Below, piece after piece: positions 9,312-17,274 of a stretch of 49,167 bases of DNA. Position numbers and translations under genes: made by a program. Numbering within the stretch: the stretch's first letter is position 1; the number at the start of each line of letters is the position of its first letter. Under the pieces are notes generated by a model. It worked only from the letters and a program-made list of their open reading frames with translations, did no database searches and had not been told where the DNA came from. Source of the DNA: Deltaproteobacteria bacterium (lineage in GTDB: Bacteria; Desulfobacterota; WTBG01; JAGOGO01); assembly GCA_016935335.1 (NCBI GenBank), contig JAFGRE010000214.1, forward strand, positions 1 to 49,167, given 5' to 3'.

Positions 9312-9901
9312 GCTGCCCTCAGATGTGGTGCTAGTTTTTCGTGCGTTCCGCGTGTCTGCAATTTTTCGAAGAGGCATCCGGAGATACACGCTCCTATCCT
9401 TCTAACCGTTTAATGAAAAGATAGTCGCCGCTGCCGCACCCCTTAACCTTCCCCGATTTTGCCGGCTATTCACAACGGGTGAAACCTCTCCTCCAAAGAG
9501 AATCTTCCTCTTGCGGAGTTCCACAAATTCTACCGGAAAAAAGCCTTCGGTGTCAAGCAAGAGGGAGAGATGCCGTGGACGCAATAGCGATTCCTCGGTT
9601 AATGGTTTTCGACAAACTTCCGCCTCACGGGTGGGTTCATTCTCTTCGAAGACGATAGTATGGCATAACCATCGGGAAGCATTAAGTGACAAGTGACCCC
9701 TCAATAAAATAATAGTATGTGCGTTCTGGGGAAATGCCAGCGGCGGGGGTCAACGTTATATTTTTGGGTCCCGGTTTCACCGATTTTGATCAATCGCCGG
9801 ACCTTCCTGCGGCTTTAAATCGACCCTTTGCAGAACATCAAGCACAATTCCCACCCGGCGCTCACAGTTATGGCAAGAAGGGCTCTTGGTATGGTCCAGC
9901 C
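9312..9901. other. 590-base intergenic stretch with no confident gene
   Basis: This lies between the 5' end of the DUF1846 gene and the 3' end of glycogen phosphorylase. A weak minus-strand frame is listed separately. Just after the phosphorylase stop, a second minus-strand frame reads CHNCERRVGIVLDVLQRVDL and then stops, without a start codon or ribosome site. It could be a decayed small zinc-binding protein or chance. The promoter of the DUF1846 operon must lie here, but I see no convincing -35/-10 pair. Confidence 0.5.
9402..9704 (-). CDS. Possible small hypothetical protein (weak)
   Basis: This is a 100-residue open frame with a TTG start only, no ribosome site that I would trust, and no recognisable family. 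The central part (VFEENEPTREAEV...LRPRHLSLLLDTEGFFPVEFVEL) has protein-like composition, with glutamate-rich and alternating hydrophobic runs. The ends (SPVVNSRQNRGRLRGAAAAT) do not. It may be a fragment of an older gene or a chance frame. It lies in the gap upstream of the DUF1846 operon on the same strand. Confidence 0.22.
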   Translation of the reverse strand: MRGHLSLNASRWLCHTIVFEENEPTREAEVCRKPLTEESLLRPRHLSLLLDTEGFFPVEFVELRKRKILFGGEVSPVVNSRQNRGRLRGAAAATIFSLNG

Positions 9902-12394
9902 TTATGCGATCTCGTCTTCTTTAGAAATGCTCAAAGGCTTTGCGTGCCATACATCCCGATTATAAGCGCGAATGGTGGAATCCGAGGAAAACTTTCCCAT
10001 TCTGGCCACATTAATAATCGCCTTTTTCGTCCAGGTTTCCTGATCATGATAAAGCGCGTCGATCTTCCGCTGACAACTATGATAAGCCTCGAAGTCAGCA
10101 AGTACCTGGTATTGATCGTCGTTAAGGAGTCGATCTACGAGGGGATGAAAAAGTCCTGGATCCTCAGGATTAAAGAACCCTTCCCGTACCAAGTCAATCG
10201 CATTTCCCAACAAGGGATCCTTAAGATAAAACTCACGAGGATTGTATGATGCTCGCCGTGCAGAGACTTCCTCAGCGCTCTGCCCGAAGATAAAGATATT
10301 TTCCTGGCCCACCGCCTCCATGATTTCTATGTTGGCCCCGTCAAGCGTTCCAATGGTTAATGCACCATTCAACCCAAATTTCATGTTGGACGTGCCCGAG
10401 GCCTCGTACCCCGCGGTCGAGATCTGTTCGGAAACATCGGCCGCGGGAAAAATCTTCTCCGCCAGGGAGACACGGTAGTTGGGGATAAAAAGAACCATAA
10501 GCTTATGATTTGTGGACGCATCGCGATTTATCATCTCCGCTACGTGACAGATGAACCGGATGATCATCTTTGCTATAAAGTAGCCGGGGGCCGCCTTGCC
10601 GCCAAAAATGAACGTGCGCGGAAACATATCGAAGTCAGCATCATTCTTGATTTGCAGCCAACAGGAAACCACATGAAGTATGTTCAGGAGTTGGCGTTTA
10701 TATTCATGGATCCTCTTTACCTGCATGTCAAAAATTGAATTCGGATCGATAGCCACTCCCGTTAGTTCCCGCGCTGCCTTGGCGAAGCGCTCCTTGTTGC
10801 TCTGCTTAACGGATCTCCACTCTTTTCTGAATCGAGCATCCTTAGTCAGCGGCTCTAATTTTACAAGTTGCTCCAGGTCGGGAACCCATCCGTCCCCAAT
10901 CCTGCTGGTAATCAATGTCGCAAGAGCTGGATTCGCCGCTAGGAGCCATCGTCGAGGAGTTATGCCGTTCGTCTTGTTGTTGAACCGATCGGGATACATG
11001 GTGTAAAAATCATTAAGCTCCCTTTCCCTCAGCAGCTTACTGTGAATCTCAGAGACTCCGTTGACTGAGTGCGATCCAACAATGGCTAAGTGAGCCATCC
11101 GAACTTTTTTCTCAGGTTCCTCTTCGATGATTGACATGCGTCGCAACCGCCCAACCTCTCCAAGGGAGTGGAGAGAGACGTCCCGTAAAAATCGACGGTT
11201 AATCTCGTAAATTATCTGGAGATGACGGGGCAAAAGAGTTTCAAACATTGCAACCGGCCATTTCTCCAAGGCCTCGGAGAGCAGAGTGTGATTGGTATAG
11301 GCACAGGTACGAGTGGTAATATCCCAGGCTTCTTCCCAGGTTAATCCATAATCGTCGAGAAGAATACGCATCAACTCCGCGACAGCCAAAGAAGGATGCG
11401 TGTCATTCATCTGAATAGCCACTTTCTCCGGGAACTCTTCAAAAGAGTCGTGCTTAACAAAGTACCGGCGAATAATGTCCTGTATCGAGCACGACACAAA
11501 GAAGTACTCTTGTTTGAGGCGTAGTTCCCTTCCTTCAGAGAACTGATCGTTGGGGTAAAGGACCTTCGAGATGTTTTCCGAGATGTTCTTTTCCTCCACA
11601 GCCTTCAAGTAGTCACCACCCTGAAAGTAGTTTAAGTCAAACTCCTTTGACGCCCGGGCCGACCAAAGTCTCAGAGTATTGACGGTGTTATTCCGGTACC
11701 CTATGATAGGGACGTCATAGGCAATGCCGATCACATCGTTCGTATCAATCCATTCAGTTTTAAGCTTTCCTCCGGGAAGGTTTATCTGTTTTACCTTTCC
11801 GTAAAAGTGGACGGCAAAGCTATATTCCGGACGGGCGATCTCCCAAGGATTGCCGTGTTTCAGCCATATCTCCGGCAATTCAACCTGGCTGAGGTTTCGG
11901 ATCACTTGATCGAAGATCCCAAATTCATACCGGATACCATAACCGTGCGCTGGTATTTCCAAAGTAGCCATGGAATCCAGGAAACATGCAGCCAAGCGCC
12001 CCAGCCCCCCATTCCCCAGTCCCATATCAGGCTCCATCTCCGCGAGTTCTTCCAAATCGATATTGACGGCTTGTATGGCTTTCTGGGTTTCGTGATACAT
12101 ACCAAGATTTATCAAGTTATTGATGAGCATCCGACCCATGAGGTACTCTGCCGAAAGATAGTAAACTCTTTTTACGTCGCGGACATAGTACATCTGCTGA
12201 GTGCGAATCCACCGCTCAATCAAGCGATCCCGTGCCGTCAAGGCTAAGGAATGAAACAAGTCCCTCATCGTGGCAGTATATTGATCCTTAGACAGTGAAT
12301 ACTCGAGATGGTTTGCGAACGAAAGCTGGATACTCTTAGGATCCATCCCTTTGCGAAAAGTCCCCCAGTCCTTAAATAATGATTCCTCTTTCAT
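9902..12394 (-). CDS. glgP: Glycogen/starch/alpha-glucan phosphorylase (long GT35 type)
   Basis: This 830-residue GT35 enzyme phosphorolyses alpha-1,4-glucan to glucose 1-phosphate in the cytoplasm using pyridoxal phosphate. Full-length classical type: the N-terminal YYLSAEYLMGR, NGGLGRLAACFLDS and NDTHPSLAVAELMR, then KRIHEYKRQLLNI, and the PLP site EASGTSNMKFGLNGALTIGTLDGANIEI region (near residue 675), where the Lys of MKF carries the cofactor. CGGAGGAG a few bases before ATG 12394 supports the start. It differs from the second GT35 gene at 40969-43533, which belongs to the other subgroup. No glgA, glgB or glgX lies beside it. Stand-alone transcription is likely. Confidence 0.96.
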   Translation of the reverse strand: MKEESLFKDWGTFRKGMDPKSIQLSFANHLEYSLSKDQYTATMRDLFHSLALTARDRLIERWIRTQQMYYVRDVKRVYYLSAEYLMGRMLINNLINLGMYHETQKAIQAVNIDLEELAEMEPDMGLGNGGLGRLAACFLDSMATLEIPAHGYGIRYEFGIFDQVIRNLSQVELPEIWLKHGNPWEIARPEYSFAVHFYGKVKQINLPGGKLKTEWIDTNDVIGIAYDVPIIGYRNNTVNTLRLWSARASKEFDLNYFQGGDYLKAVEEKNISENISKVLYPNDQFSEGRELRLKQEYFFVSCSIQDIIRRYFVKHDSFEEFPEKVAIQMNDTHPSLAVAELMRILLDDYGLTWEEAWDITTRTCAYTNHTLLSEALEKWPVAMFETLLPRHLQIIYEINRRFLRDVSLHSLGEVGRLRRMSIIEEEPEKKVRMAHLAIVGSHSVNGVSEIHSKLLRERELNDFYTMYPDRFNNKTNGITPRRWLLAANPALATLITSRIGDGWVPDLEQLVKLEPLTKDARFRKEWRSVKQSNKERFAKAARELTGVAIDPNSIFDMQVKRIHEYKRQLLNILHVVSCWLQIKNDADFDMFPRTFIFGGKAAPGYFIAKMIIRFICHVAEMINRDASTNHKLMVLFIPNYRVSLAEKIFPAADVSEQISTAGYEASGTSNMKFGLNGALTIGTLDGANIEIMEAVGQENIFIFGQSAEEVSARRASYNPREFYLKDPLLGNAIDLVREGFFNPEDPGLFHPLVDRLLNDDQYQVLADFEAYHSCQRKIDALYHDQETWTKKAIINVARMGKFSSDSTIRAYNRDVWHAKPLSISKEDEIA

Positions 12395-12767
12395 ATGTTT
12401 CGCTCCTCCGTGTTAGCCCCATTTAGAGAATTTAACAGATAGTCTACTCACCCGTTTTTGAACCACGCCTGGGTGAAAAAATCTTGCTTTCGTTCGGCGA
12501 ATAAATAGAACCGGCTTCCGTGTCCCACACCTTTCCACCAGCAACAAGCATATCGATAATCCAGAGCACTCCCGGGACTTGTTCGTGCCATGAAATCTCT
12601 TCCGGCAGAGATGCACTCAACCGCCTTCTCAAACAGAAACGATACATTTTATCACTCAGTATATATTGGCCGTTTTTCCTGCAATCTGTAATGCCCCCAC
12701 ACCTTATCATCAATGAAGATGGCAACCATTTTCCACCTCATGACCGTTCCCAGGAGCAGCCGGCACA
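12395..12767. other. 373-base stretch upstream of glgP with only a weak frame
   Basis: This lies between the redoxin-like gene and glgP. It must hold the glgP promoter and ribosome site (CGGAGGAG beside the ATG). No strong -35/-10 pair was seen. It also contains the doubtful small frame at 12444-12725 and an overlapping out-of-frame start (MVAIFIDDKVWGHYRLQ), which together could be a frameshifted remnant of one small gene. Confidence 0.45.
12444..12725 (-). CDS. Possible small hypothetical protein or frameshifted remnant
   Basis: This 93-residue frame has no recognised family. The middle is protein-like (LSASLPEEISWHEQVPGVLW followed by IIDMLVAGGKVWDTE), while the first 25 residues are not. 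In another frame just upstream, ATG preceded by AGGTGG opens MVAIFIDDKVWGHYRLQEK and stops near where the first frame becomes convincing. A single frameshift would join the two into a roughly 90-residue protein. It ends 49 bases before glgP on the same strand. I treat it as a low-confidence gene or pseudogene. Confidence 0.3.
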   Translation of the reverse strand: MPSSLMIRCGGITDCRKNGQYILSDKMYRFCLRRRLSASLPEEISWHEQVPGVLWIIDMLVAGGKVWDTEAGSIYSPNESKIFSPRRGSKTGE

Positions 12768-13316
12768 CTAATGCTCTCGCAAAAGCCTTCCTAAGAGGCG
12801 GAGAATATCTTCACATCTCTCTTTCTCTACTTTTCCAATCGCACTATATCGTACTATTCCTTTTTTATCGATAATTATAAAATTGCTTTCGTTGTTTTTG
12901 AATCCGTAATCATTGAGCATGGTAGCATCCCAATCCCCATAAATCACGAGCCCCCTGCTGTCTGAATATTCACGTAGCTTATGCTGCCATATTCTCCTCA
13001 GGGGCCGGGGTGAAGACGAACAGTTTATGATCGGGAGCCGTATCAGCTCTTTTTTTACTGAATCTGGTTGGTCATAATGAAATTTTTCCAGCTCTTGCTT
13101 GAGCCGTTCATTTTTTTTCACCACGCCCCTTGTTTCATACAGAAGCGCCACCACCTTCCCTTTAAGCATATCAAGCGTCAACATTCGCCCGTCGCCGGCT
13201 TCAACATGAAAGGGGGGAGCCGTAGCGCCGACCTCCGCTTTATTCGCTCCCGACATCAACGGAAGACCAGCTCCGGTTATTACAATAAAGATAATCAGTA
13301 AAATCTTTCCGGCCAC
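12768..13316 (-). CDS. Exported thioredoxin-fold (YtfJ/redoxin-like) protein lacking the CxxC motif
   Basis: This 182-residue protein starts with a hydrophobic leader (residues 4-24, ending near SGANKA), suggesting export to the periplasm or anchoring. The body is a redoxin/AhpC-TSA-like fold: VGATAPPFHVEAGDGR opening, LKGKVVALLYETRG where the redox CxxC usually sits, and a late NFIIIDKKGIVRY strand-turn-strand. No CxxC is present at the active-site position, which is the pattern of YtfJ-type proteins, so disulfide chemistry is unlikely. GTG 13316 follows AAAGGAAGG with about 9 bases of spacing. It is transcribed divergently from the tRNA thiolase gene. Function is unknown; a binding or chaperone role is a guess. 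Confidence 0.75.
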   Translation of the reverse strand: MAGKILLIIFIVITGAGLPLMSGANKAEVGATAPPFHVEAGDGRMLTLDMLKGKVVALLYETRGVVKKNERLKQELEKFHYDQPDSVKKELIRLPIINCSSSPRPLRRIWQHKLREYSDSRGLVIYGDWDATMLNDYGFKNNESNFIIIDKKGIVRYSAIGKVEKERCEDILRLLGRLLREH

Positions 13317-13453
13317 TTTTGGGTACCTTCCTTTATCTGCTCCTATTTATACAAAATTTCTCTTATTTTGTTAAAAACTATGTATACTAGGGACGGATTA
13401 AAAACCCACAACGATAGCCAGAAACACTTATTTTTATTTTCTTCAGATTCAGG

Positions 13454-14446
13454 ATGGCACCGTTTCCGAAAAGGGTAAGCGCACTCGGCCTCTTCTCCGG
13501 CGGACTTGACAGCATATTGGCAGCCAAGGTCCTGATTGACCAAGGGGTTGAGGTCACCGGGGTGGCATTCATCTCCACCTTTTTTGGAGCCGACCAGGCA
13601 ACCAAGGCGGCAGATGAAATGGGCATCTCTTTAATTGTCAAGGACCTTTCTCAGTCATTGCTGGCTATCGTGCAGAACCCTCGACATGGATACGGCGCAA
13701 ATATGAACCCCTGTATAGACTGTCACGCTTTAATGATCAAAGAAGCCGGAAAGATTATGAAAGCCCACGGATTCGACTTTATCTTTACCGGTGAAGTTTT
13801 GAATGAAAGGCCCATGTCCCAGACAAAAAGGTCCCTGACCGTCGTGGCTAAGCTCTCCGGCTGGCAAGATTTTCTGCTTCGACCTCTCAGCGCGAAATTA
13901 TTACCGGAAACCACATTCGAAAAAGCAGGGCTGGTAAACCGAGAGAACCTCCTCGATATGGAAGGCCGTTCTCGGAAAAGGCAACTTGCCCTCATTAAAC
14001 AATATGGGCTAAAAGAATATGCGAGCCCGGCCGGCGGGTGTCTTTTAACCGACCCAAATTTTTCCCAAAGATTACGAGAGCTTTTTTTTTATGAGAAAAA
14101 TCCCTCGTCAAAGGATTTGGAACTCCTGAAGATAGGGCGACATTTCCGAGTCCAGGAAAAGAAAGTCGTGATTGGAAGGAACGAGAGAGAAAACGACCTT
14201 CTGAAAAAGTTGGCGGATCGCAATGACGTTCTCCTCTCCGCCGAGCACGTCCCCGGTCCGATTGCGCTTGCGTGCAATAGCGCCGGTAAAGAGGACATAA
14301 TAACAAAAGCTGCGACGTTGTGTGTCCGCTACAGTGACGCAAAACACGATACAGAGCCACCCGAAATCTACAGAATGGGCGCATCACCCCAAATAATCAT
14401 CCCCCACCAGCTATGCGAAGAGGAAATCCGATCACTGATGATATAG
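13454..14446 (+). CDS. PP-loop (ThiI/MnmA-like) tRNA thiolation enzyme with three-cysteine site and C-terminal NFACT-R-like domain
   Basis: This 330-residue protein probably activates a tRNA uridine with ATP and inserts sulfur. The PP-loop is SGGLDS at 15-20. Cys87 and Cys90 form a CxxC in NPCIDCH, and Cys196 sits in SPAGGCLLTD. A CxxC plus one distant Cys is the ligand set of [4Fe-4S]-dependent thiouridine synthetases such as TtuA and archaeal ThiI-type enzymes. The last 120 residues (FRVQEKKVVIGRNERENDLL onward) resemble the NFACT-R/DUF814 RNA-associated module. It lacks the N-terminal THUMP of ThiI. The ATG at 13454 has AGG only immediately before it, so the start is less certain. The Fe-S reading is inference; the PP-loop family is clear. 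Confidence 0.82.
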   Translation: MAPFPKRVSALGLFSGGLDSILAAKVLIDQGVEVTGVAFISTFFGADQATKAADEMGISLIVKDLSQSLLAIVQNPRHGYGANMNPCIDCHALMIKEAGKIMKAHGFDFIFTGEVLNERPMSQTKRSLTVVAKLSGWQDFLLRPLSAKLLPETTFEKAGLVNRENLLDMEGRSRKRQLALIKQYGLKEYASPAGGCLLTDPNFSQRLRELFFYEKNPSSKDLELLKIGRHFRVQEKKVVIGRNERENDLLKKLADRNDVLLSAEHVPGPIALACNSAGKEDIITKAATLCVRYSDAKHDTEPPEIYRMGASPQIIIPHQLCEEEIRSLMI

Positions 14447-14478
14447 ACTCACAAGAAAACCTTTCCGGCAACCGGCTC

Positions 14479-14507
14479 TTGACAGGTAGAATACTTATTG
14501 ATAAGAA
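14479..14507 (+). promoter_or_regulatory. Candidate promoter for surE and following genes
   Basis: A perfect -35 hexamer TTGACA (14479-14484) is followed after 17 bases by TAAGAA (14502-14507), a weak -10. It lies 28 bases before the surE GTG and inside the short gap after the thiolase gene. It would let the surE cluster be expressed independently of the upstream gene. Confidence 0.3.
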
Positions 14508-14534
14508 ATACCGTTACAGTGCGAGGGAAAAAGC

Positions 14535-15296
14535 GTGCAGGCAACTCCAACAACCATCCTGGTAACCAACGACGACGGTATACAATCAGAAGGGATCAGT
14601 GTTCTCGCCGAGTTGCTCGCCGCTGTCGGAGAGGTCTGGATCGTTGCTCCGCAGCGCGAGCAAAGCGCCGTAGGACACTCCCTCACCCTCCACAGGCCCC
14701 TTCGCGTAAACAAAATCGGAGAAAAAAAATTTGCAGTGGACGGGACCCCCACAGACTGTGTCTGTATAGCCGTTAATTGCCTCATGGAAAGGAAACCAGA
14801 TCTTTTGGTGTCGGGAATCAACCGGGGGGGTAACATGGGTGATGATATAACCTATTCTGGAACTGTCTCCGCAGCCTGGGAAGGAACACTATTAAATGTG
14901 CCTTCATTCGCCATATCGATGCTTCCTGACAAGCAGGAGGTTTATCATTTTCACCCTGCTGCTGATTTTGCCCGGCGACTATCAAAAGCCGTTCTTAAGC
15001 ACGGTCTTGCTCCGAATACGCTCTTAAATGTCAACATCCCGAATACGGATGGGATGCCGATTACCACCTATAAGATTACCTGTCAAGGAAAGAGAATCTT
15101 CGGCGATCCAATTGTGGAGAAGATCGACCCCCGAGGTAAAAAATATTATTGGATAGGAGGCTCGGTGCTGGGCTTTGAAAATATTCCGAATTCCGATCTC
15201 GTTGCCGTGCACCAAAATTTTGTCTCCATAACCCCCATTCTCTTGGATTTAACCCACCTTGACTCAATCGACAGACTTCATCAATGGGATATCTAA
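14535..15296 (+). CDS. surE: 5'/3'-nucleotidase SurE
   Basis: This 253-residue metal-dependent phosphatase hydrolyses nucleoside 5'- and 3'-monophosphates and exopolyphosphate in the cytoplasm. Family hallmarks: ILVTNDDGI at the N-terminus (metal-binding DD), VAPQREQSAVGHSLTL, FAVDGTPTDCV, and VSGINRGGNMGDDITYSGTV. Length is normal. It starts with GTG 14535, preceded by GCGAGGGA at proper spacing. Its stop overlaps the start of the DedA-like gene by 13 bases, so translation is coupled. As in gamma-proteobacteria, where surE and nlpD are neighbours, a LysM-M23 lipoprotein gene follows two genes later. Confidence 0.96.
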   Translation: MQATPTTILVTNDDGIQSEGISVLAELLAAVGEVWIVAPQREQSAVGHSLTLHRPLRVNKIGEKKFAVDGTPTDCVCIAVNCLMERKPDLLVSGINRGGNMGDDITYSGTVSAAWEGTLLNVPSFAISMLPDKQEVYHFHPAADFARRLSKAVLKHGLAPNTLLNVNIPNTDGMPITTYKITCQGKRIFGDPIVEKIDPRGKKYYWIGGSVLGFENIPNSDLVAVHQNFVSITPILLDLTHLDSIDRLHQWDI

Positions 15297-16048
15297 AAAG
15301 ACTTTATGATTGGGTGCTGCATTGGGCCGAGACTCCTTTCGGCGTTTGGGCGCTGTTTGTCCTCGCCTTTGCGGAGTCCTCTTTTTTCCCGATTCCGCCT
15401 GACGTTCTTCTCGTAGCGTTGGTAATTGGATCGGTTCGTTCCTCCCCTTCTGGATACCCCCCCTTTCCCTCCCTGGCGGAACCAAAACCGTTGCTTGCCG
15501 GCCTTAAGGAATGGAGTCTCTACTTCGTGAAGTTATTTCCCTGGGCCGTCAATCACAGCATCTCTTTGACCAGGAGCTTTTGGGGCAGCAAAGCCTCCTT
15601 CCTTGCTACAATATGTTCCCTTGCATCCCTGGTGGGAGGGATAGCCGGATATGGGATTGGGCATTTTCTTTGGTATGCCAATGACGGGAGTTTTTCCGCG
15701 ATAGCCCGTTTCTTCTTTTCGGCCATCCCTGGGGTCGACGAGCAATCATTCACGGTAATGAAAACCGGTTATGATACCTGGAATTTTTGGATTGTATTTG
15801 CTGCTGGTTTTACGCCGATCCCCTATAAACTGATCACGATCTCCGCCGGTGTCTTTAACATTAATTTTCCTATTTTTTGCCTTGCCTCCGCCGTCAGTCG
15901 TTCCGCCCGGTTTTTCATGGTGGCTTGCCTGCTGTGGATGTTTGGTCCTCCCGTAAAAGCATTCATTGATACCTATTTTAATTTACTTTGCTTTGTATTT
16001 CTGCTTCTATTATTAGCAGGCTTCACGACGGTCAAGCTCCTGCTATAA
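15284..16048 (+). CDS. YqaA/DedA-family (VTT domain) membrane protein with a large insertion
   Basis: This 254-residue polytopic membrane protein of the SNARE-associated/VTT group is likely a lipid transporter or scramblase-like protein of the inner membrane. The family signature is present: FAESSFFPIPPDVLLVALVI near residue 35, a GIAGYGIGHFLWY glycine helix, and AAGFTPIPYKLITISAGVF. Between the first reentrant segment and the glycine helix there are about 55 extra residues (RSSPSGYPPFPSLAEPK and onward) absent from the roughly 190-residue YqaA form. The ATG at 15284 lies inside surE, 13 bases before its stop. The substrate is unknown. Confidence 0.88.
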   Translation: MGYLKRLYDWVLHWAETPFGVWALFVLAFAESSFFPIPPDVLLVALVIGSVRSSPSGYPPFPSLAEPKPLLAGLKEWSLYFVKLFPWAVNHSISLTRSFWGSKASFLATICSLASLVGGIAGYGIGHFLWYANDGSFSAIARFFFSAIPGVDEQSFTVMKTGYDTWNFWIVFAAGFTPIPYKLITISAGVFNINFPIFCLASAVSRSARFFMVACLLWMFGPPVKAFIDTYFNLLCFVFLLLLLAGFTTVKLLL

Positions 16049-16072
16049 GCCGACAGCAAAGAGGCAAAAACG

Positions 16073-16537
16073 ATGGTCGGTAAAAGAAGAATTGGCGTCA
16101 TCGGCAATTCGCTCTGCTCGGAAGAAACGGTAACACTTGCCGAACATGTCGGACGGGAGATCGCGCGACGAGGTGCGATTCTCATTTGCGGCGGGCTGAC
16201 GGGAGTGATGGAAGGCGCGGCCCGGGGGGCCAAGCAGGCAAATGGACTGACGGTGGGTATTCTTCCCGGAGATGGCGTCAAGGAAGCCAATCCTTATATT
16301 GATATCCCAATACCCACTGGTTTGGGGCCCGCCCGCAACATTCTTGTGGTTCGATCTTCCGAGGTCATTATCGCCATCCATGGAGAATACGGCACCCTTT
16401 CAGAAATCGCTCACGCACTTCAACTCAGAATCCCCATTGTGGGATTACAGACATGGGACGTCAGTGAAGATATCATAAAAGCCTCGAATTCGCTCGATGC
16501 GGTCAATAAAGCATTCACTATTCTTAAAAAAAAATGA
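16073..16537 (+). CDS. TIGR00725 / LOG-like Rossmann-fold protein
   Basis: This 154-residue protein belongs to the TIGR00725 branch of the lysine-decarboxylase-like (LOG/MoCo-carrier-like) superfamily. It shows IGVIGNS at the N-terminus, the GGLTGVMEGAARGA nucleotide loop, and GEYGTLSEIAHAL in the position of the PGGxGTxxE motif that binds ribose-phosphate in LOG enzymes. Length fits the subgroup. GAGG precedes the ATG. The stop overlaps the next ATG (ATGA), coupling it to the LysM-M23 gene. A nucleotide-related or ligand-binding role is likely; cytokinin-riboside phosphohydrolase activity is possible but not established for this branch. Confidence 0.85.
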   Translation: MVGKRRIGVIGNSLCSEETVTLAEHVGREIARRGAILICGGLTGVMEGAARGAKQANGLTVGILPGDGVKEANPYIDIPIPTGLGPARNILVVRSSEVIIAIHGEYGTLSEIAHALQLRIPIVGLQTWDVSEDIIKASNSLDAVNKAFTILKKK

Positions 16538-17274
16538 TGCCCGGTCTCTCTCGTCTCACAATAATCATCTATACTGTCGTCCTCATTTTCAACATAGCCG
16601 GGTGCGCATCTCCGCCCGCCTCTCGCCATGCAAAGAAGGAGCCTCCTTATCTTCTTCGGACTTCGACTCCGTCAGGCATCAGGGTTCAGGGTGTCTACCA
16701 CACCATCAAGCGAGGAGAAACTCTGTGGAGGATAGCGAAAACATACAACATTGATCTCCAATATCTTGCTGAATTGAATAATATTGACGATCCTGCAAGA
16801 ATAACAGCCGGACAAAAAGTTTTTGTTCCGGGAGCAACCGCAACAAAGACTCTGAACCCAAGGTACTCGGAGCCTCCTTCCACACCCCCACGGATCACAA
16901 CGGGAGGGAAAGATTTTATCTGGCCGGTTCAAGGAAAAGTGGTTTCAACGTTCGGAATCCGTAACGGTTTGCGCTATGAAGGTATTGAAATAGCGGTACC
17001 TTCGGAGACCCCGGTAAAAGCTTCAAATGACGGAGAGGTTGTTTATGAGGGAAATCTCAAAGGATACGGCAACCTTGTAATCATTAAACATAAGAATCAG
17101 TTCAACACCGTTTATGCATATAATCAAACCAACCTTGTCCACACGGGGCGAAAGGTAAAGAAGGGCGAAATCATTGCAGCGGCTGGGAATACCGGACCTT
17201 GTTCTGATCATCGCCTCCACTTCCAAATACGGAAAGCAAATCAGGCCCGGAATCCTCTCTTTTTCCTCCCCTAA
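16534..17274 (+). CDS. NlpD-like LysM/M23 lipoprotein with degenerate (probably inactive) peptidase domain
   Basis: This 246-residue envelope lipoprotein has a hydrophobic signal with lipobox IAGC (lipidated Cys24), a LysM peptidoglycan-binding domain at about 54-99 (YHTIKRGETLWRIAK to VFVPG), a proline-rich linker, then an M23/LytM fold at about 128-240. The zinc site is degraded. The HxGxD ligand motif reads YEGIEIA (His absent, Asp changed to Glu152), the HLHF motif reads RLHF (first His is Arg227), and the usual YAH is YAY. This matches NlpD/EnvC-type amidase activators, not a peptidase. It is coupled to the TIGR00725 gene and lies downstream of surE, echoing the E. coli surE-nlpD neighbourhood. 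Its stop overlaps the convergent deaminase gene. Confidence 0.88.
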   Translation: MMPGLSRLTIIIYTVVLIFNIAGCASPPASRHAKKEPPYLLRTSTPSGIRVQGVYHTIKRGETLWRIAKTYNIDLQYLAELNNIDDPARITAGQKVFVPGATATKTLNPRYSEPPSTPPRITTGGKDFIWPVQGKVVSTFGIRNGLRYEGIEIAVPSETPVKASNDGEVVYEGNLKGYGNLVIIKHKNQFNTVYAYNQTNLVHTGRKVKKGEIIAAAGNTGPCSDHRLHFQIRKANQARNPLFFLP

